Part shown: piece by piece, positions 34,701-46,910 of the stretch
How positions within the stretch are numbered: position 1 is the stretch's first letter
Layout: every line of letters starts with the position of its first letter
Assembly (NCBI GenBank): GCA_038277395.1
Contig: CM076189.1
Span: 81,085,421 to 81,149,420, forward strand
Direction: 5' to 3'
DNA from: Dryocosmus kuriphilus
Lineage: Eukaryota > Arthropoda > Insecta > Hymenoptera > Cynipidae
Length of the DNA: 64,000 bases
Notes under the pieces: generated by a model
The model's database searches: none
Seen by the model: only the letters and a program-made list of their open reading frames with translations
Told to the model about the DNA's origin: nothing
Position numbers and translations under genes: made by a program

Positions 34701-34786
34701 GATTCTTTAGTTTTTTTAAGTGCTGATGTGCAATTGTACTGGAGAGTATTTAACTATATTGCTTGGTCATTTTCTTTTCTTTCCGA

Positions 34787-35116
34787 TCACCCAGTGGGGT
34801 GAAGTATACTTAGTATGTTCGCTGCGAAGTTCTCTTTCCCTGGGCAGTGTATCATCGTGATGTAGTCTTGTATTGCGGGAATCCATCGTGTGAGTCTAGA
34901 ATTGTTGAATCGACATGATCGTAAGAAGTTCAGAGCCATGTGGTCGGTATGTAGTACAACCTTAGATCCCAATAGAAAGATTTGAAATTTTTTAGGTGAC
35001 CAAACTATAGCGAGGAGTTCTTTTTTAGTAAAAAAGTACCCCACAGCAGTTCCTTTTAGCGTTCTACTATCCATAGCGATGAATCGTTTCTTTTGTTCTT
35101 CGTCTAGTCGAGACAA
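34787..35116 (-). pseudogene. gypsy RNase H remnant
   Basis: GTAVGYFFTKKELLAIVWS, LLGSKVVLHTDHMALNFL and LTRWIPAIQDY match the RNase H block that follows the reverse transcriptase in gypsy pol, including the TDH aspartate. It is open for 109 codons and disconnected from the reverse transcriptase frame. Confidence 0.7.
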
Positions 35117-35462
35117 AGTAGCACCTAGGGCTTAGTGGTTTGCGTCGGTTTCCAGGTGGTAGATTTTGTTTGGTCCGGGTAGTAAAGTAAGATATCCTAC
35201 CCGAAAAGTTCTTTTACCTTGTTAAAGGATTTTTTGTGTCTTGCTGTCTATTCGCATCTAGTGTCTTTTCTTATGTGTTCCAACAAGGGAAAGATCTCGC
35301 TCGCGTCTTTGTCGGAAAATTGGGCATAGTTTATTAGTACCAAAAATTCTAGTAGTCATTTTATATCTTTGGAACTGGAAAATCCCGAAATCCTTGTATT
35401 TTTTTTGGAACTGCGGAAACTCCCTTTTTCGTTAATATGAACCCAAGGAACCGTGCTTCTTC

Positions 35463-36182
35463 TTAAAAAAAGGAAGATTTTTTTAAGTTGAACGTCAGAT
35501 ATGTAGATACCATTTGACCAAATAGTTCGTGCAGGTGTTGCAGGTGCTGTTCTTCAGATTCTGAGGTGACAAGAATGTCGCCCATAAAGCCGATTAAATG
35601 GTTTCCCAGACAATTTCGCAAAAAATCTAAACCTCGTAGTAAGGCGGCTGTGCTGATCTTGAGGCCAAAAGGAACGACCGTAAAATGATACGTTTTTCCT
35701 TTGTATTGGAAGATGGTGTATTTTGTGGAGCTAGGATGTATAGCAATTTGCCAAAAATTACTTTTCATGTCGACCCTCGGCATGATTTTCATTCCTTGAT
35801 AATTCTGAAATAGAACCTCATGTGTTTCAGGTCCCTCCCAATCTTCAATTAACATCTCCTTCAACTTCCGTGCGCCCAGACATAGCCTCATGCTACCATC
35901 TCTTTTTTTTGCTGTCAGAATGCGGTCTTTGTAAAGACTGTTGGATCGTTGAGTCACACATTCTTCCAGCATTCTCTCGATTTCCTTTTGGACCTGATCC
36001 ATAAAAGCCATGGATATGGTGTCTCTCCTTTTTATATAGGGTGTGCCTTTTTTCATTTTAACTGGTACTGGAAACCTATTAGTTTTCCAGGTGTTTTTTT
36101 TAATGGGTTTGATGTCTCTCGAGAAGTTCCTTGAGTGCCGCTTTGTTCTTCTCTTGCTTCGCTTGTACTGATAGCAAAACAT
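35463..36182 (-). pseudogene. gypsy reverse transcriptase remnant
   Basis: Reads MRLCLGARKLKEML, MPRVDMKSNFWQIAIHPSST, YHFTVVPFGLKISTAAL and HLIGFMGDILVTSESEEQHL. The catalytic YVDD is replaced by FMGD, losing one essential Asp. It is open for 239 codons. Confidence 0.75.
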
Positions 36183-36299
36183 TCTCTATATCTCCCAGTG
36201 TGAGAGTGTTCCTCTCACATTCAAATAGCCCGACAATGAGCTCCTCTTCCTCTTCGTCATCCTTCTCCTGATCTTCTTCATTGGAAACATAGTGCATAG

Positions 36300-37590
36300 T
36301 GTGTTTATTAGTAGTAATTTCACCACATCTATACCCTGATAGCTCTTAGATGTGGCGGCCATAAGTTTTCTTCTTGCCCAGTAGATACTGTCTCTCCAAA
36401 GTCATCGGAGGTTCCCGAGTTCTCTTCCTCTATCTCTAGATTCCTGACTTTATAACCAGGCTGTGAATCTCCCTGAGTCCTCGTATTGTTGGATGGGTGT
36501 TGACTTCGCCATTTGTTTTTTGATCCCATTAATAAGTTGGACATCCTTTGGTTATTCTGGGATGATCCATTAGGAAAGGTTCCTCCCGTTGGATCATTTC
36601 GGAAACGAGGGTATCCAGCCTGCCTCCTTTGGTGGTTTGGTGTAGTATATGGTCGGAGATCCTGGTTCATTTCCAAAGATGGTCGATTCGTTTTTTGATT
36701 ATTTGCTCAGATTTCGTCGAAGCTTTCCAGGAGCTCAATCAATTCAGAGAATTGTCGAATTTTTCTCCCCAGAATTGCGTACTTGATTTCATCACTGAGG
36801 TGCCTTGACAGTTTCTGGATGATTTCTTGCACCGATGGAGGTGGGGTTAATTCCTTTGTTAGCAGATGTAGATTGATGGCATATTCCGCCCGAGACTCTC
36901 CCCTCTATTGTTGGTGATATCCGAATTCAGTTTTCTTTCTTACATCGTGTTGCGCTTGCTCGTTTCAATAGCGCTGCGTGAATTTTTCTTCGAAAATCGT
37001 AAAGTTTCTTACTTCCTCCTTTACTATCTGCCACCAGTTGTTTGGTGCAACCGTCAGTGACTTCTCTAGTCAGTATGCGGCTTCTTGACTTGACGGTGAT
37101 ACTGCCTTCCAGTATTTCCTTAGAGAATCCAGAAACTTCGTCGGGTTGCCTTCCACATTGAACTCTGGTAGGACGTATTTAATGTGTGAGCATGGTATTG
37201 GAATCCCAGTTCGTTGTGTTCTTTCTATTAAACCTCGCGTCGTTCAACTGCGGCCATTTGAGTTTTTAACTCCTTGCTTCTTTCCTCTATTACCTTGTTT
37301 ATTCCCATCGTTATAGTTAGGGATTTGTTGACTTCGAATTCAATTTTCATAAGGCGTTACCCTATTTTATTTTACTTTGCTTCTCTATCCACCCTGTCTT
37401 CCTCAAGTCTTCTCTTTATTTGTTGTTCAAATTCCATCAGCTTTCTCAATAGAGGATTTTCAACTGTTTCCTCTTGAGGTGGACTTGAGTGCTCCTCTCG
37501 TTCTTCTTGATCCATAGTATTGTTGTCTTCCTCCGTATTTTCTTGACTCTCTAAACATTTTTTTAATAGTCCCCTTCTTCCTCTCTTCAT
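36300..37590 (-). pseudogene. gypsy gag remnant
   Basis: A Glu/Lys-rich N-terminal part with ENPLLRKLMEFEQQIKRR (37590-37372) is followed by a broken capsid-like region (about 37230-36720) and a hydrophilic C-terminal piece (36676-36329). No zinc knuckle can be read with certainty. Confidence 0.5.
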
Positions 37591-37815
37591 TTTCTCAACT
37601 CTTTTATTTTATTATTATTATTATTATTATTGTTATCATTATTATTACATCTCTAAAGCATGTTTTATCTGTTTCGACTCTAATTCCCTTTTCGTCGAGA
37701 AGTTGTTTTTCAAAGTGCCCTGAGTGCTTCTATTTCCCTGACTGCTTCTATTTCCCTGATTATTCATAAGTCCAGAAGAGAAATTACTCTTTTAGTGCCT
37801 TATTTAAGCTTTCGT

Positions 37816-37834
37816 GCCCTCACGTCGGGTGCCA
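37816..37834 (-). promoter_or_regulatory. gypsy primer-binding site
   Basis: TGGCACCCGACGTGAGGGC on the - strand, two bases inside the LTR end, is the typical tRNA primer-binding position for reverse transcription. Confidence 0.65.
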
Positions 37835-37989
37835 ATTGTAAGGTGTCACTTTTCTGAAAGTGTCTTTTTCAAATTTATATATATTTATACAATGAGACTA
37901 GGCCACGAGAGTAAAGTACCAAAAGAAAGTTAGTATAGTACATATATTTTACTTATAACACACAGATATATAAGAAAAAAAGAGGCACA

Positions 37990-38427
37990 TGTACAAGAAT
38001 TAAGCGTATGACATTCGCTACAAAGCTAGAAAGAAAATCAAATATCGTATCTTTGAAAGTTGATTTTATGCAAGTAATGTTCTTAAAACAAAGTATTACA
38101 TTTTTGTCAAATTACTCACTTAGCACCTAACTCTGAGCCATAGCTCCGAAACTTTTAGAGTTGAAACGCTCAATTCTTTATATTTACAGGGAACTTTAAT
38201 GCATTAATTATTATTATACTGGCAACTGGGACAAGAGGCGGGCAGGGAAAAAGAAATTATCAAAAGCTAATTTTTTTCCATGTCTTTCATAACTTTTGAG
38301 AAATATTTAAGCACTTCATTTCTTGTAAAATACTATGCCCTCAGGGTACCTTTTCGGAATTTAAGCAGGACGGCTTGAGCCAATAAAATTCCACTGTTAA
38401 CTACTTTCGCCTTTTTTACCGAATTAG
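37990..38427. other. End of copy 4 intron 1
   Basis: Native intron again; ATGTACAAGAATTAA and the following 400 bases match 59110-59550 in copy 6. No gene. Confidence 0.55.
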
Positions 38428-38639
38428 GTGCGGAGGGACCTGGAAAATTTGATCTAAATATTCCACTGGACAGTAACGGTAAACCAATAAGGGCCGAACA
38501 CGAACATGTTCGTAAGTAGATGGGCAGCGAGGTATCGACTTATTTGTTCAGCTGAGATATGCAAATATAATGCTAAGTCTTTTCTACATATTTGTGAGAT
38601 ATCCAACTGTATCCAAAATTTTGTGCATCTGATTTCACT

Positions 38640-38815
38640 AAATCATCATCATTTTCATTCTCCTCCTCCTCCTTCTCCTCCTTCTCCTCATCCTCTCTAT
38701 CCCCCTCATCAATTGAAGCAAGCATATAAGAGATTCTCTGATTCGTGACAAATCGAATGTCATATAATATTAATATTTCGTGACATTTTTACTCTTCCAT
38801 GGAGAGATACAATTT
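38640..38815 (-). repeat. Intron 2 left arm of copy 4
   Basis: CTC-type triplet run, then AATTGAAGCAAGCATATAAG and TAATATTAATATTTCGTGAC. It is inverted relative to 39905-40060 over about 120 bases. Confidence 0.7.
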
Positions 38816-38922
38816 TTTGACTGACCCAGTTATTAATATCTTAAATGATAATGAGTGTAAATATGTAAGTGAGGGGATGCAACTTGACAAGCGTATTAGA
38901 GAACGGGACCACGCCTAATATA

Positions 38923-39877
38923 GGAGGTACGTCCAGAAATTAAGTCTACCCAATTTACGTAGGCTTCAAAAAAAAAAAAATTTATTAAAACAAAAACATA
39001 GTTGGTTACACTTGTACATATGTAAGTTATTTTTCAACATATTCATCATCCTTCTCGATGCAAGTGGTGAGCCGCGGGATCAATTTTTTGATTCCTGCCT
39101 CGAAGAAGTCTCGCGCCAGCTGTTTCACCCACTTCTCAATTTCCCCCTTCACCTCCTCGTCCGTTGAAAACTTGTTTCTACCCACGTGCACCTTCAGGCA
39201 CGTAAAGAGATGGAAATATGAAGGGGTCAGGTCAGGGGAATACGGGGGGTGGTTCAAAACGTCCCATCCAAAAGAGTCCAGGAGCTGCTTCGTGGCGTTG
39301 GCCTTGTGAGGTTTGGCATTGTCATTCAGCAGGTAGGCTCCCTTCGTCAGAATGCCCCTCTTTTTATTCTGAATCGTCCTTTTCGTGTAACAGGGATCTG
39401 GATATTTGCGGAAACATCGCAGAAAGATCATCTGACGTCAATCTGGGATCGTCACGGAACGCAATTTCGATATTTTCCACAAGTTCGTCAGTCACAATTG
39501 AAGGTCTTACGCTCCTCTGATCTTCATACACGGAAGTACGGCCATTTCTAAATTCGCGACACCATTTGCACACACTCGTACGATTCATAGCTCCATTAGC
39601 GTAAACAGTTTTCACCTCATTATAAATCTCAAATGGAGCTTTTCCCTTCACAACGAGGTAGTGAATGACGGCGCGAAGTTCGCGCTTGGCGGGATATACG
39701 ATCGACATTTTTCGCGAGAGATGCTACTGCGTCAAGAGTTTTCAACGCACTAACCTGGGATTGGTCTCGTTTTGAAGTGGAGGGCTCAGGCTACGCGGCA
39801 GTTTTGCCAACATGTCGAAAGAGTATTACCTACAGCTGTGAGAATACCAGTACACTTACTTTCTGGACGTGCCTCGT
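38923..39877 (-). mobile_element. Mariner element, internally deleted
   Basis: Terminal repeats GGAGGTACGTCCAGAAATTA and, inverted, CGAGGCACGTCCAGAAAGTA, with TA on both sides (38921-38922 and 39878-39879). It is 955 bp against about 1.3 kb for full mariners and lies between the arms of copy 4 intron 2. Confidence 0.85.
39027..39708 (-). pseudogene. Mariner transposase, deleted and frameshifted
   Basis: The N-terminal part (39708-39364) has the helix-turn-helix region VCKWCREFRNGRTSVYEDQR and DDPRLTSDDLSAMFPQISRS. It then jumps, with a frame change, to the C-terminal part (39431-39027): LLNDNAKPHKA, HPPYSPDLTPSYFHLF. The segment with the first catalytic Asp is deleted, and the third catalytic position (normally Asp in PSD) is Tyr. 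Inactive. Confidence 0.8.
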
Positions 39878-39904
39878 ACCAGTCAAGTTACAAGCCAATC
39901 AAAA

Positions 39905-40060
39905 CACGTCATCTTTCCATAAAAGGATGAAGATGTCACGAAATATTAATATTATAGGTCAATCGAATTGTCTCGAAACAAAGAAACTTTTCTATCCTCA
40001 CTTCAACTGAGGAGGAAGATAAAGAGGTGGAGCAGGAGGAGGACGATGATAAATTAAGCC
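39905..40060 (+). repeat. Intron 2 right arm of copy 4 (first)
   Basis: GTCACGAAATATTAATATTA, TCAATCGAATTGTCTCGAAA and CACTTCAACTGAGGAGG plus a GAG/GAT run. A second, partial right arm follows at 40535-40650. Confidence 0.65.
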
Positions 40061-40534
40061 CCTGAAAATCGGAGAAAAGCTTTTGCAAAATTAAAAGATT
40101 CACCAATTTCTGGGCACTGAATCCGAATCTGGAAGCAGAATATGTCTAGCGCGTACGGTGTATGAGATATTCTAACCTAAATGTGCAAATTGGTCGTTTT
40201 TTGGTATATCATGATCCTAGTGAGAAATTATACGGAAATGTATGTACATGATGATTACTGATATGGTCAAATATTTAAAACCATAGGACCTTCTATAACA
40301 ACAAGCTCCATTTTTCGAGGTACCTAAGCACCAAATGTTTCATCAGGCCGATTTCCTCAGTACTCTCTATCAAGGAATCAGAGGTCTTCTAGAAGCATGA
40401 AGATAGAAAAAGATGCAGCTTCGTTTCATCGCTCTTGTACTAAATCAGAAAGTAAGTCAATTTAGTGAATAAGTTAATTAAATAAAGGGTAATTGAAACC
40501 CTAAGCTGACATACATATATATACACTACATGTG

Positions 40535-40650
40535 AATCGATTTGTTTCGAATCAGATATTTCTTTCGATGCTTGCATCAAATGAGGAGAATGAGGAGAAG
40601 TAGAAGGAGGATGATGAAGAGGAGGATTTAAAGCTCTGAAATATAGGGGA
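40535..40650 (+). repeat. Intron 2 right arm of copy 4 (second)
   Basis: GAATCGATTTGTTTCGAATC, TGCTTGCATCAAATGAGGAG and a GAG/GAT run about 105 bases before exon 3. The same doubled layout occurs in copy 6. Confidence 0.6.
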
Positions 40651-40755
40651 AAGCGTTTGCAATATTTGAAGGCTCAAACTTTTTGTGGGCACCCTAGTGT
40701 TCATGATAATAGAAGTATGTACTCAAAAAAATGACTCCTATGTTTCATTTTGCAG

Positions 40756-41251
40756 ATTATCCTGTCATGGATCCCGGTTCATCTTCCATGCCTGCTCTTC
40801 GTGAAAGATCCAGGTCTCCTTCACCCGGCTGGCTTTCTTCATCTCACGGACTATAAGAATTTTGATACAGGCGGCTTATTCCCATCTCGAATTTCAGGTA
40901 CATATTCGAATTCCGAAGGTACCTTTTTCCTGCAGATGAACGAATTAAAATGCTAGTAGTATATCGCAGATATCCGCCTATGCTTAACCAAGAATGTATT
41001 ATATTATCAACAACCGATGGTCAGTTTTCGCGATAGTGGAGAATATGTACCATCTTCGAAGAATATATAATTCCAGCGGAAGACGGATAAAAGTACACAC
41101 GCATAGCGGTACGATTAAACTTATGACCTCAAAAGAAGTAGCGGAAACTCCAGTAACCACCCGTTGCAGAATCGCATGCTCGTTTAATGTTATAACAGTA
41201 AACAGCAATGCTCTACAGAATCTATACCGTTCAATTGATAATGTGATTTAA
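40756..41251 (+). pseudogene. Copy 4 exon 3
   Basis: The acceptor is intact (TTTCATTTTGCAG). There are two early stops and one frameshift, as described for the copy. The homologous sequence ends at TAA 41249-41251. Confidence 0.7.
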
Positions 41252-42280
41252 ACACATTTCACGGATTTCAAGGAATTTTGTAGGATTTAAAAAAACTTTC
41301 ACGGATTTTACAGGATTTCAAAGATTTCCATCTATTTCTGAAGTTCTTAAGACTTTTCCAAGGACTTCACTGACAACCAATAAAAGAAAATTTCTGAAAA
41401 AATGTCAGCCTTTAAGGTTTTCTTCTATTTCACAGGGTTCTAAACAACTTCTGTGGATTTCTCTGTATTTTCGTTTCCTCCAGGGTCTTAAAGCTTTGAC
41501 GGATTTCAATGGAATTTAGTAATATGGTGCTTTCCTGGGGAATTAGATATATCTGACATAATTTATTTAATTATAATTTAAAAAATAATAATTTTATGGG
41601 ATTTTTTTAGAATTTTTACTGATTTTCAAACAATTCCCCTAATTTTTTAGAATTTCAAAAAACTATAAGAACTTTGAAGGGATTTTAGAAGATTTCAAAT
41701 ATTTACAAACATTTTCTACGACATCAAGAATTTTTGAATGATTTTACTAACAATTATGGAACGAAGATTTGCGAAAAAATGTTAATCTATCTATTAAGCT
41801 TTTCACTTGTTTCATATGATTCTTAGCTGCTTCCATGAATTGCCTGTCATCTTCAGGGTTCTAGAGGCTTTACAGGTTGAAGGGATTTTATGTGTGACGA
41901 TACAAATTTAATGCAACTCACAAAGTTGAAAATTTCGGATTTAAAATTATTTGATAATTTTTATTTTTATTAATTTGAACTTAAAGTAGATTTTTGAAAA
42001 TCCGGAAACTGTACTCTGAATATATTCAAATACCTTATCACAATAATGAATATTAAACAATTACTTCAATATTTTTCATTTCTTATCATATCCAAGCTAA
42101 AAATTCTAATATAATAATCCAATTTTCAAAAAAATAGTTGGGCTTCACATTCTTGGACCGAAAATATAACAATTCAAATTTCTTCCAAAATAATTGAATT
42201 TTTAATAGGAAAAAAGTTAAGTCTTCAACAAAAAAACAAATTATTAGTAATAAAATGGTTAAACTTAAGAAAGTGAACTT
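41252..42280 (+). repeat. 3' flank module of copy 4
   Basis: No gene. It matches the flank of copy 6 (63200-64000) closely, which makes copies 4 and 6 the nearest pair in the array. Confidence 0.5.
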
Positions 42281-43935
42281 TTAGGGCAATTTTTAATTAA
42301 TTTTAAGAGTTCTGAAAAGACTTAAGTGAATTTTAAGGGAATCAACGTCATTTTAAGTACTTTTAAGCTATTTCAAAAAAAAATCAAAAGAGATTCAGGA
42401 TTCTCACGCGATTTCGAGTGACGCAAAATGTTTAAAATAATCATAAGATATTTTAAAGCGATTCCAAAGAATCTTAATGAATTTAAAAATATTTTTACCA
42501 ATATTGAATGATTTCTAGATATGAATAATGATTTTAAAGCACTTAATATATCTTTAAAAATATTCTAAAGTTTTTTAAAAGGTTTGAAAATATTTTTAAA
42601 AGGTTTCAAAGTATTTTTAAAAATTTCATAGTATTTGAAGAGATTTCAACTGTTTTTGAAAAATCTCAAGGGATTTTATAGCATTTTACAATATTTAACA
42701 ATGTTTCAAGAGACTTTAGATGATTTTAAAGTATTGAAAGGGATTCTAAAAGGATTTAAAATATTAGAATAGATTTTAAAAGATTTTTAGAAATTTAAAA
42801 ACATTTTAAGTTATTCCAAGAAACTTTTCCTACTTAAACAGATTCCAATTCATTTTAAAAAAAATTGAAGTTATTTACCAAATATTTCAAAGTATTTTAA
42901 TAGATTCTAACATATTTTAAAATATTTTCAAAATTCTAAAAGTAAATTAGGCATACGTGAGTAATGTTAAAGAATATCAAGGTATCTTGAAGGACTTTTA
43001 ATTATTCTCAAAAATTACAATTGAATTATTTAATTCAATTTCAATAAAGCTTTAATAGACAGATTTTATATGATGTCAAGGTATTTGAGAGTATATTAAA
43101 AACTTTGAGAAGACATTAAAGGGTTTTGAAGAGTACGAAAGAGATTTGAAGAGATTTTAGGAGATTTAAATAGATCTAAGTAATTTTAAAGGACATTGAA
43201 AGAATCTACCAGGGCTTTAGGATTTTGAACAGGTTTCAATTCATTTTTAAGGAAGTTGAGGGAATTAACGGGATTTTATAAAAGCTTTGAAGAACGATAT
43301 ATATATTACAAAATACTTAAAAGAGTTAAAGTGATTTGGAAGGATTTTGAAGAATTTAAACTGATTCTAAAAATCATAAAAGTGTTTTAATAGATCTGAA
43401 AATATCCTTTAAAGTTATAAAGAATTTAAAGGGACTTTTAAGGAGTAAAAAGAACTTAAAGTATTTCATAGGACATTAAATGGTTTCAAAGGATCTAAAA
43501 ATATTTTCGAAATATCTGAGAATATATTAATTGTCTTTGAACAGTAAAAAAATGTTTAAAAGCATTTTAAGAGATTTTATTTCATTTTAAAGAGTTTAAA
43601 AGAATTTTAGAATATTTGAAGAGGCTTTGAAGGATTTTGGGACATTTTAAGGAGATTTTAATGAAGTTTAGGAGATTTAAAATTATTTTAGGAATTTCAA
43701 GGGATTTCTATTAGTTTTAAAATCCGTTAAAATATTTCGAAAATGTAAAGCAATTAAAAAAATTAGTAGTGGTTTTAAAAATATAACAGCTTATTTTAAA
43801 AATCTTTCAAAGATTTCTAAAAGTGGTAAAGAATTGCAAAGATACATAAATGAACTTTTAGAAGCCTGGAATGATTTTAGTTAATTTTAAACGATTTGAA
43901 ACGAATTAAAACAGTTTCCGCATTTTAAGTTTCTT
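42280..43935 (+). repeat. Degenerate TTTTAAGG-type repeat field
   Basis: GATTTTAAAG-, TTTCAAG- and AAAGATTTTAAG-like words, low C on the + strand, no open frames. Intergenic between copies 4 and 5. Confidence 0.6.
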
Positions 43936-44290
43936 TAGAATTTTATTTCATTTAATTATTTATTTTATTTATTTCATTTATTTTAGTTATTTTATTTGTC
44001 TTATTTATTTTGTTTATTTTACTCGTTTCACTTATTTTAGTTATATTACTTATTTTACTTATTTTTCTTATCTTACATCTTTTATATATTTTATAAATTT
44101 AGTTAATTTATTTGATTTATCTGATGTATTTTTTTTGTTTATTTTGTTTATTGTATTTACTTCATTTATTTTATTTATTTTATTTATCTTATTTATTTTA
44201 TGTATATTATTTATTCTATTCATTTTATTTATTTTATTTATCTTATATATATTACTTGTTTAATTTACTTCACGTATTTTATTTACTTTA
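43935..44290. repeat. (TTTAT)n array 3, left part
   Basis: Imperfect TTTAT array interrupted by the LINE that follows; it resumes at 46050. Confidence 0.8.
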
Positions 44291-46049
44291 CAGTGATTTC
44301 ATTGTGATGGGACGGGTGTGGGACCTTGAGCGATCGTTTTGGCTTTGTAGGTGAATAAGGGCTGTGTGGGGTGAAAAAAGGGTTGTGAGTAGAGTTATGG
44401 CAATGGTATGAGGGAGGAGTGAGTGGAATGGTCGTGGAAGGTGGAAGAAGGGAAAAAGTGAGAGAAAGTATTGCATGCTGAAGATTGAGGTTAGGTTTGA
44501 AGTTAGTTAGTTACTTAGTTAGTTTGGTGGACAGAGTGTAGGGTAGTGAAGTTGTACGCGACTGGGGAGACGGATGGTGAGGTAAGGTCTAGTTACTGAT
44601 AATTATTATTGTCTTTTTGTGTGTAAATAGTGCGAAGGATGATGGCCGGGTGAGGGGAACGTTGGGAGCGGAATTAGAGGTTGATAAGTGACGCGGGAGA
44701 CCAGTGGATAACGCAGCATAGTAGCAGGCCACAAGGTAACAGGCCGATTACGAGGAGACCAAGGCAACAGAACGCTAGAGGGCAATACGTGCCCGAAGAA
44801 AGGAATTAGAGACTGAGGCCTAATGTGCAATGAATGAAGTGGTGAGACGGGCAGGCGGGACAAGTGGCGGCGACGCAGAGAGTTTAGAGTTTGGCAAGTC
44901 AAGTGGTAAAGTGTTAGAGTCAAGTAAGGCAATGGATAAGGCATTAGATAAAACAAAGGACACAATGGACAATATGATCCGAGAGTTATAGACGGTAGTT
45001 AGTAGAGGGATAGGGGAAGTGAAGGAACATGGGATGGGAACAGAGCGGAGAGTCATAAAGATAAAAGAGAAATGGGAGGAGGAGTGGGAAAAGGGCTGGA
45101 AGAAAGAGAAAGAAAAAGTGTGGCAAAAGTTAGAGAGAATGGAGGAGGGACAGAGAAAAAAGCAGGAAGAGGGGAGAAAGGTAATAAGGCAGGTAGAAGA
45201 GAGGGTACGTAGCTTAGAATGCAGAGTTGAACGTCAAGAGAATCGTGAGGAAATAGGTAGAGGGGACGGGGAAGAGGGACATGTGACCTTGATGTGAGGA
45301 GAGTGAGAGAATGAAAAGTAGAGTACGTGGACTAGAAGGGAAAATGGAGGGGTTTGAAAGGGAGAAGAAAAGCAGAAATGTCGCCATAAAACGATTGCAA
45401 GTAGAAAGCGAGACGAGAAAGAAGGAGGTAGAGAATCTTTTGAGGGACATAGGAGCAAATGTCAGGGTACAGAAATAATGAGGGTGGGCAACAAGAAAGG
45501 AGAAAAAGCGAGGATGTACGTAGTCAAGCTGGGAAGTGAAGTGGAGAGGAGAGATGTAATGGGGAAGAGGAAGCTTCTTAGGGGAAGAAAAGAAAGAATT
45601 GATGAAGATATGACATGGAGGGAGGGAAGGAAAAGATGGCTGATTGGAGAGAGGGCTTGTGAGGAGAGGAGAAAAGGGAGTAGGGTTGGTTTTGAGAGAG
45701 ACAGATTGTGAGTGAATGAGAAAGTGTTGATATGGGACGAAGAGAGAGAGAGAAGTTGAAGATAGGTGAGCGGTCTCAAGGTCGAAGGGGAGCAGAGGTG
45801 AGTAAGAACAGAGTAGAAGCTCCGCGGTTTGCGAACGAGATAAGAGGAAGTGTGTGGCGAGAAGAGAAAGAGAGTGCGAAAAGGGGATTAAAGTAGTTTT
45901 TTGGAATGTGCTAGGGATGGTTGAAGAAATTGGAAAGGCTGAGAGAAAGAGCAGTTCATACAGGGGAGAGAAGAGCCAAAACGATTCGTATAAAGATGTG
46001 ATGGTTATGTAAAGACTCTCAAACCCGTAAAAGGGAGAGAGTATGAATA
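44291..46049 (+). mobile_element. R1-clade LINE, internally deleted copy
   Basis: 5' region and ORF1 pieces on the + strand. A Glu/Lys coiled coil (45019-45297: KEKWEEEWEKGWKKEKEK) is followed by an ORF1 C-terminal part (45478-45711: GKRKLLRGRKERIDEDMTW). The sequence then reaches the start of the endonuclease (GIKVVFWNVLGMVEEIGKA at about 45885-45940) and jumps directly to a short 3' end (GGGAGAGAGTATGAATAAAT). Endonuclease and reverse transcriptase are deleted. It belongs to the same type as the - strand LINE at 6.66-11.26 kb and sits inside a TTTAT array. Confidence 0.7.
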
Positions 46050-46175
46050 AATAAACGAATTTTATTTATTTTATTTATTTTATTCATTTCATTTATTTTA
46101 TTCGTTTTATATATTTTATTATTTTACTTATGTTATGTATTTGATTTATTTTATTTATTTTATTTATTCTTTTAT
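46050..46175. repeat. (TTTAT)n array 3, right part
   Basis: Continuation of the array after the LINE insertion. Confidence 0.75.
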
Positions 46176-46910
46176 TTTAAATTTATTTTAAATAAATTTA
46201 AAGAATTTCAAAGAAACCTTAATGGATTGTAGGAAATCCGGAAGGAATAAAGTAATTATAATATGTTATTTAATTAAATAAAAAAAACTCAGTAAACGCT
46301 TTAAGAACTTTTTGTTTTTAGATTTTTAAGAACTTCTAAATGAAAAACAATGCATTAAACTTTCCGATTTTCTAAGTTCTTAGATCTCAAAAAAAAACTT
46401 AAAACTTTGTTTTAAATTTCAAAAACCAAGAACTTAGACAATGTTGTTTTTCATGTAATTGGTAGTATTAGAACTTTTAAAAAAAATTGTTGAGGCTTCT
46501 ACATTTTTAAACTTCTAAAAATCTCTGCAAGTCACTTAAAATATTTTAAACATAAAAGGTAAGGTCTTTCTACTTAGATAGTCCGTTTAAATTCCTTTAA
46601 CTTAAGTAAGCCTATGGAATTCACCTGGAACTGGAAAACTCCAGAATTTAGGAGAAGTTGCTTTAACCCAATTTTTGTTTTGTATTAACTGAATTTTTAT
46701 ATGTAACACGTAAAACTAAAAGATAAGGAAATTAAATTTTAACTTTCCTGTTACTGGAAGTATCATGCATACTTTAACGAACCTTGAACTCTTTAACATC
46801 GATGATTTTCTAAAGATTGTGTGTAACAGATCTAGCAAATACGAAAAGTTTCGAAATCTGAGAAAAACAAACTTCGTTCCTAGACCCTATTTCTTCAAAG
46901 AATGAATAAA
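46176..46910. other. Upstream module of copy 5
   Basis: AT-rich, without a gene. Homologous to the regions upstream of copies 3 and 6 (shared TGGAATTCACCTGGAACT- and AATTTAGGAGAAGTTG-like words). Confidence 0.5.

Larger units (their letters stand above)
33641..37989 (-). mobile_element. Ty3/gypsy LTR retrotransposon, decayed
   Basis: On the - strand, starting at the high-coordinate end: an LTR of about 153 bp (37989-37837, TG...CA type), a primer-binding site (37834-37816, TGGCACCCGACGTGAGGGC), gag (about 37590-36300), reverse transcriptase, RNase H and integrase (down to about 33925). The order is the Ty3/gypsy one. The second LTR is not found at the low-coordinate end, so the element is truncated or was cut by a later event. 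All frames are broken. It lies antisense in copy 4 intron 1. Confidence 0.75.
28460..41251 (+). pseudogene. Secreted-protein family, copy 4: last exon disabled, intron 1 filled by retroelements
   Basis: Exon 1 is 28460-28517 (MEIFSNILFLTFVYFDDFK plus one base, donor GTAAGC), a plausible signal peptide. Exon 2 is 38428-38511 (acceptor GAATTAG, donor GTAAGT) with FDLNIPLDSNGKP. Exon 3 is 40756-41251 after TTTTGCAG. It begins in the family frame (YPVMDPGSSSMPALRERSRS) but meets TAA and TGA near 40852-40864 where other copies read LGEFGYK. A 1-nt loss near 41024 then shifts the frame of the C-terminal half, which stays readable as YHLRRIYNSSGRRIKVH and LQNLYRSI. Intron 1 is about 9.9 kb because a CR1-like LINE and a gypsy element sit in it; intron 2 has a mariner. 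No normal product can be made. Confidence 0.7.
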
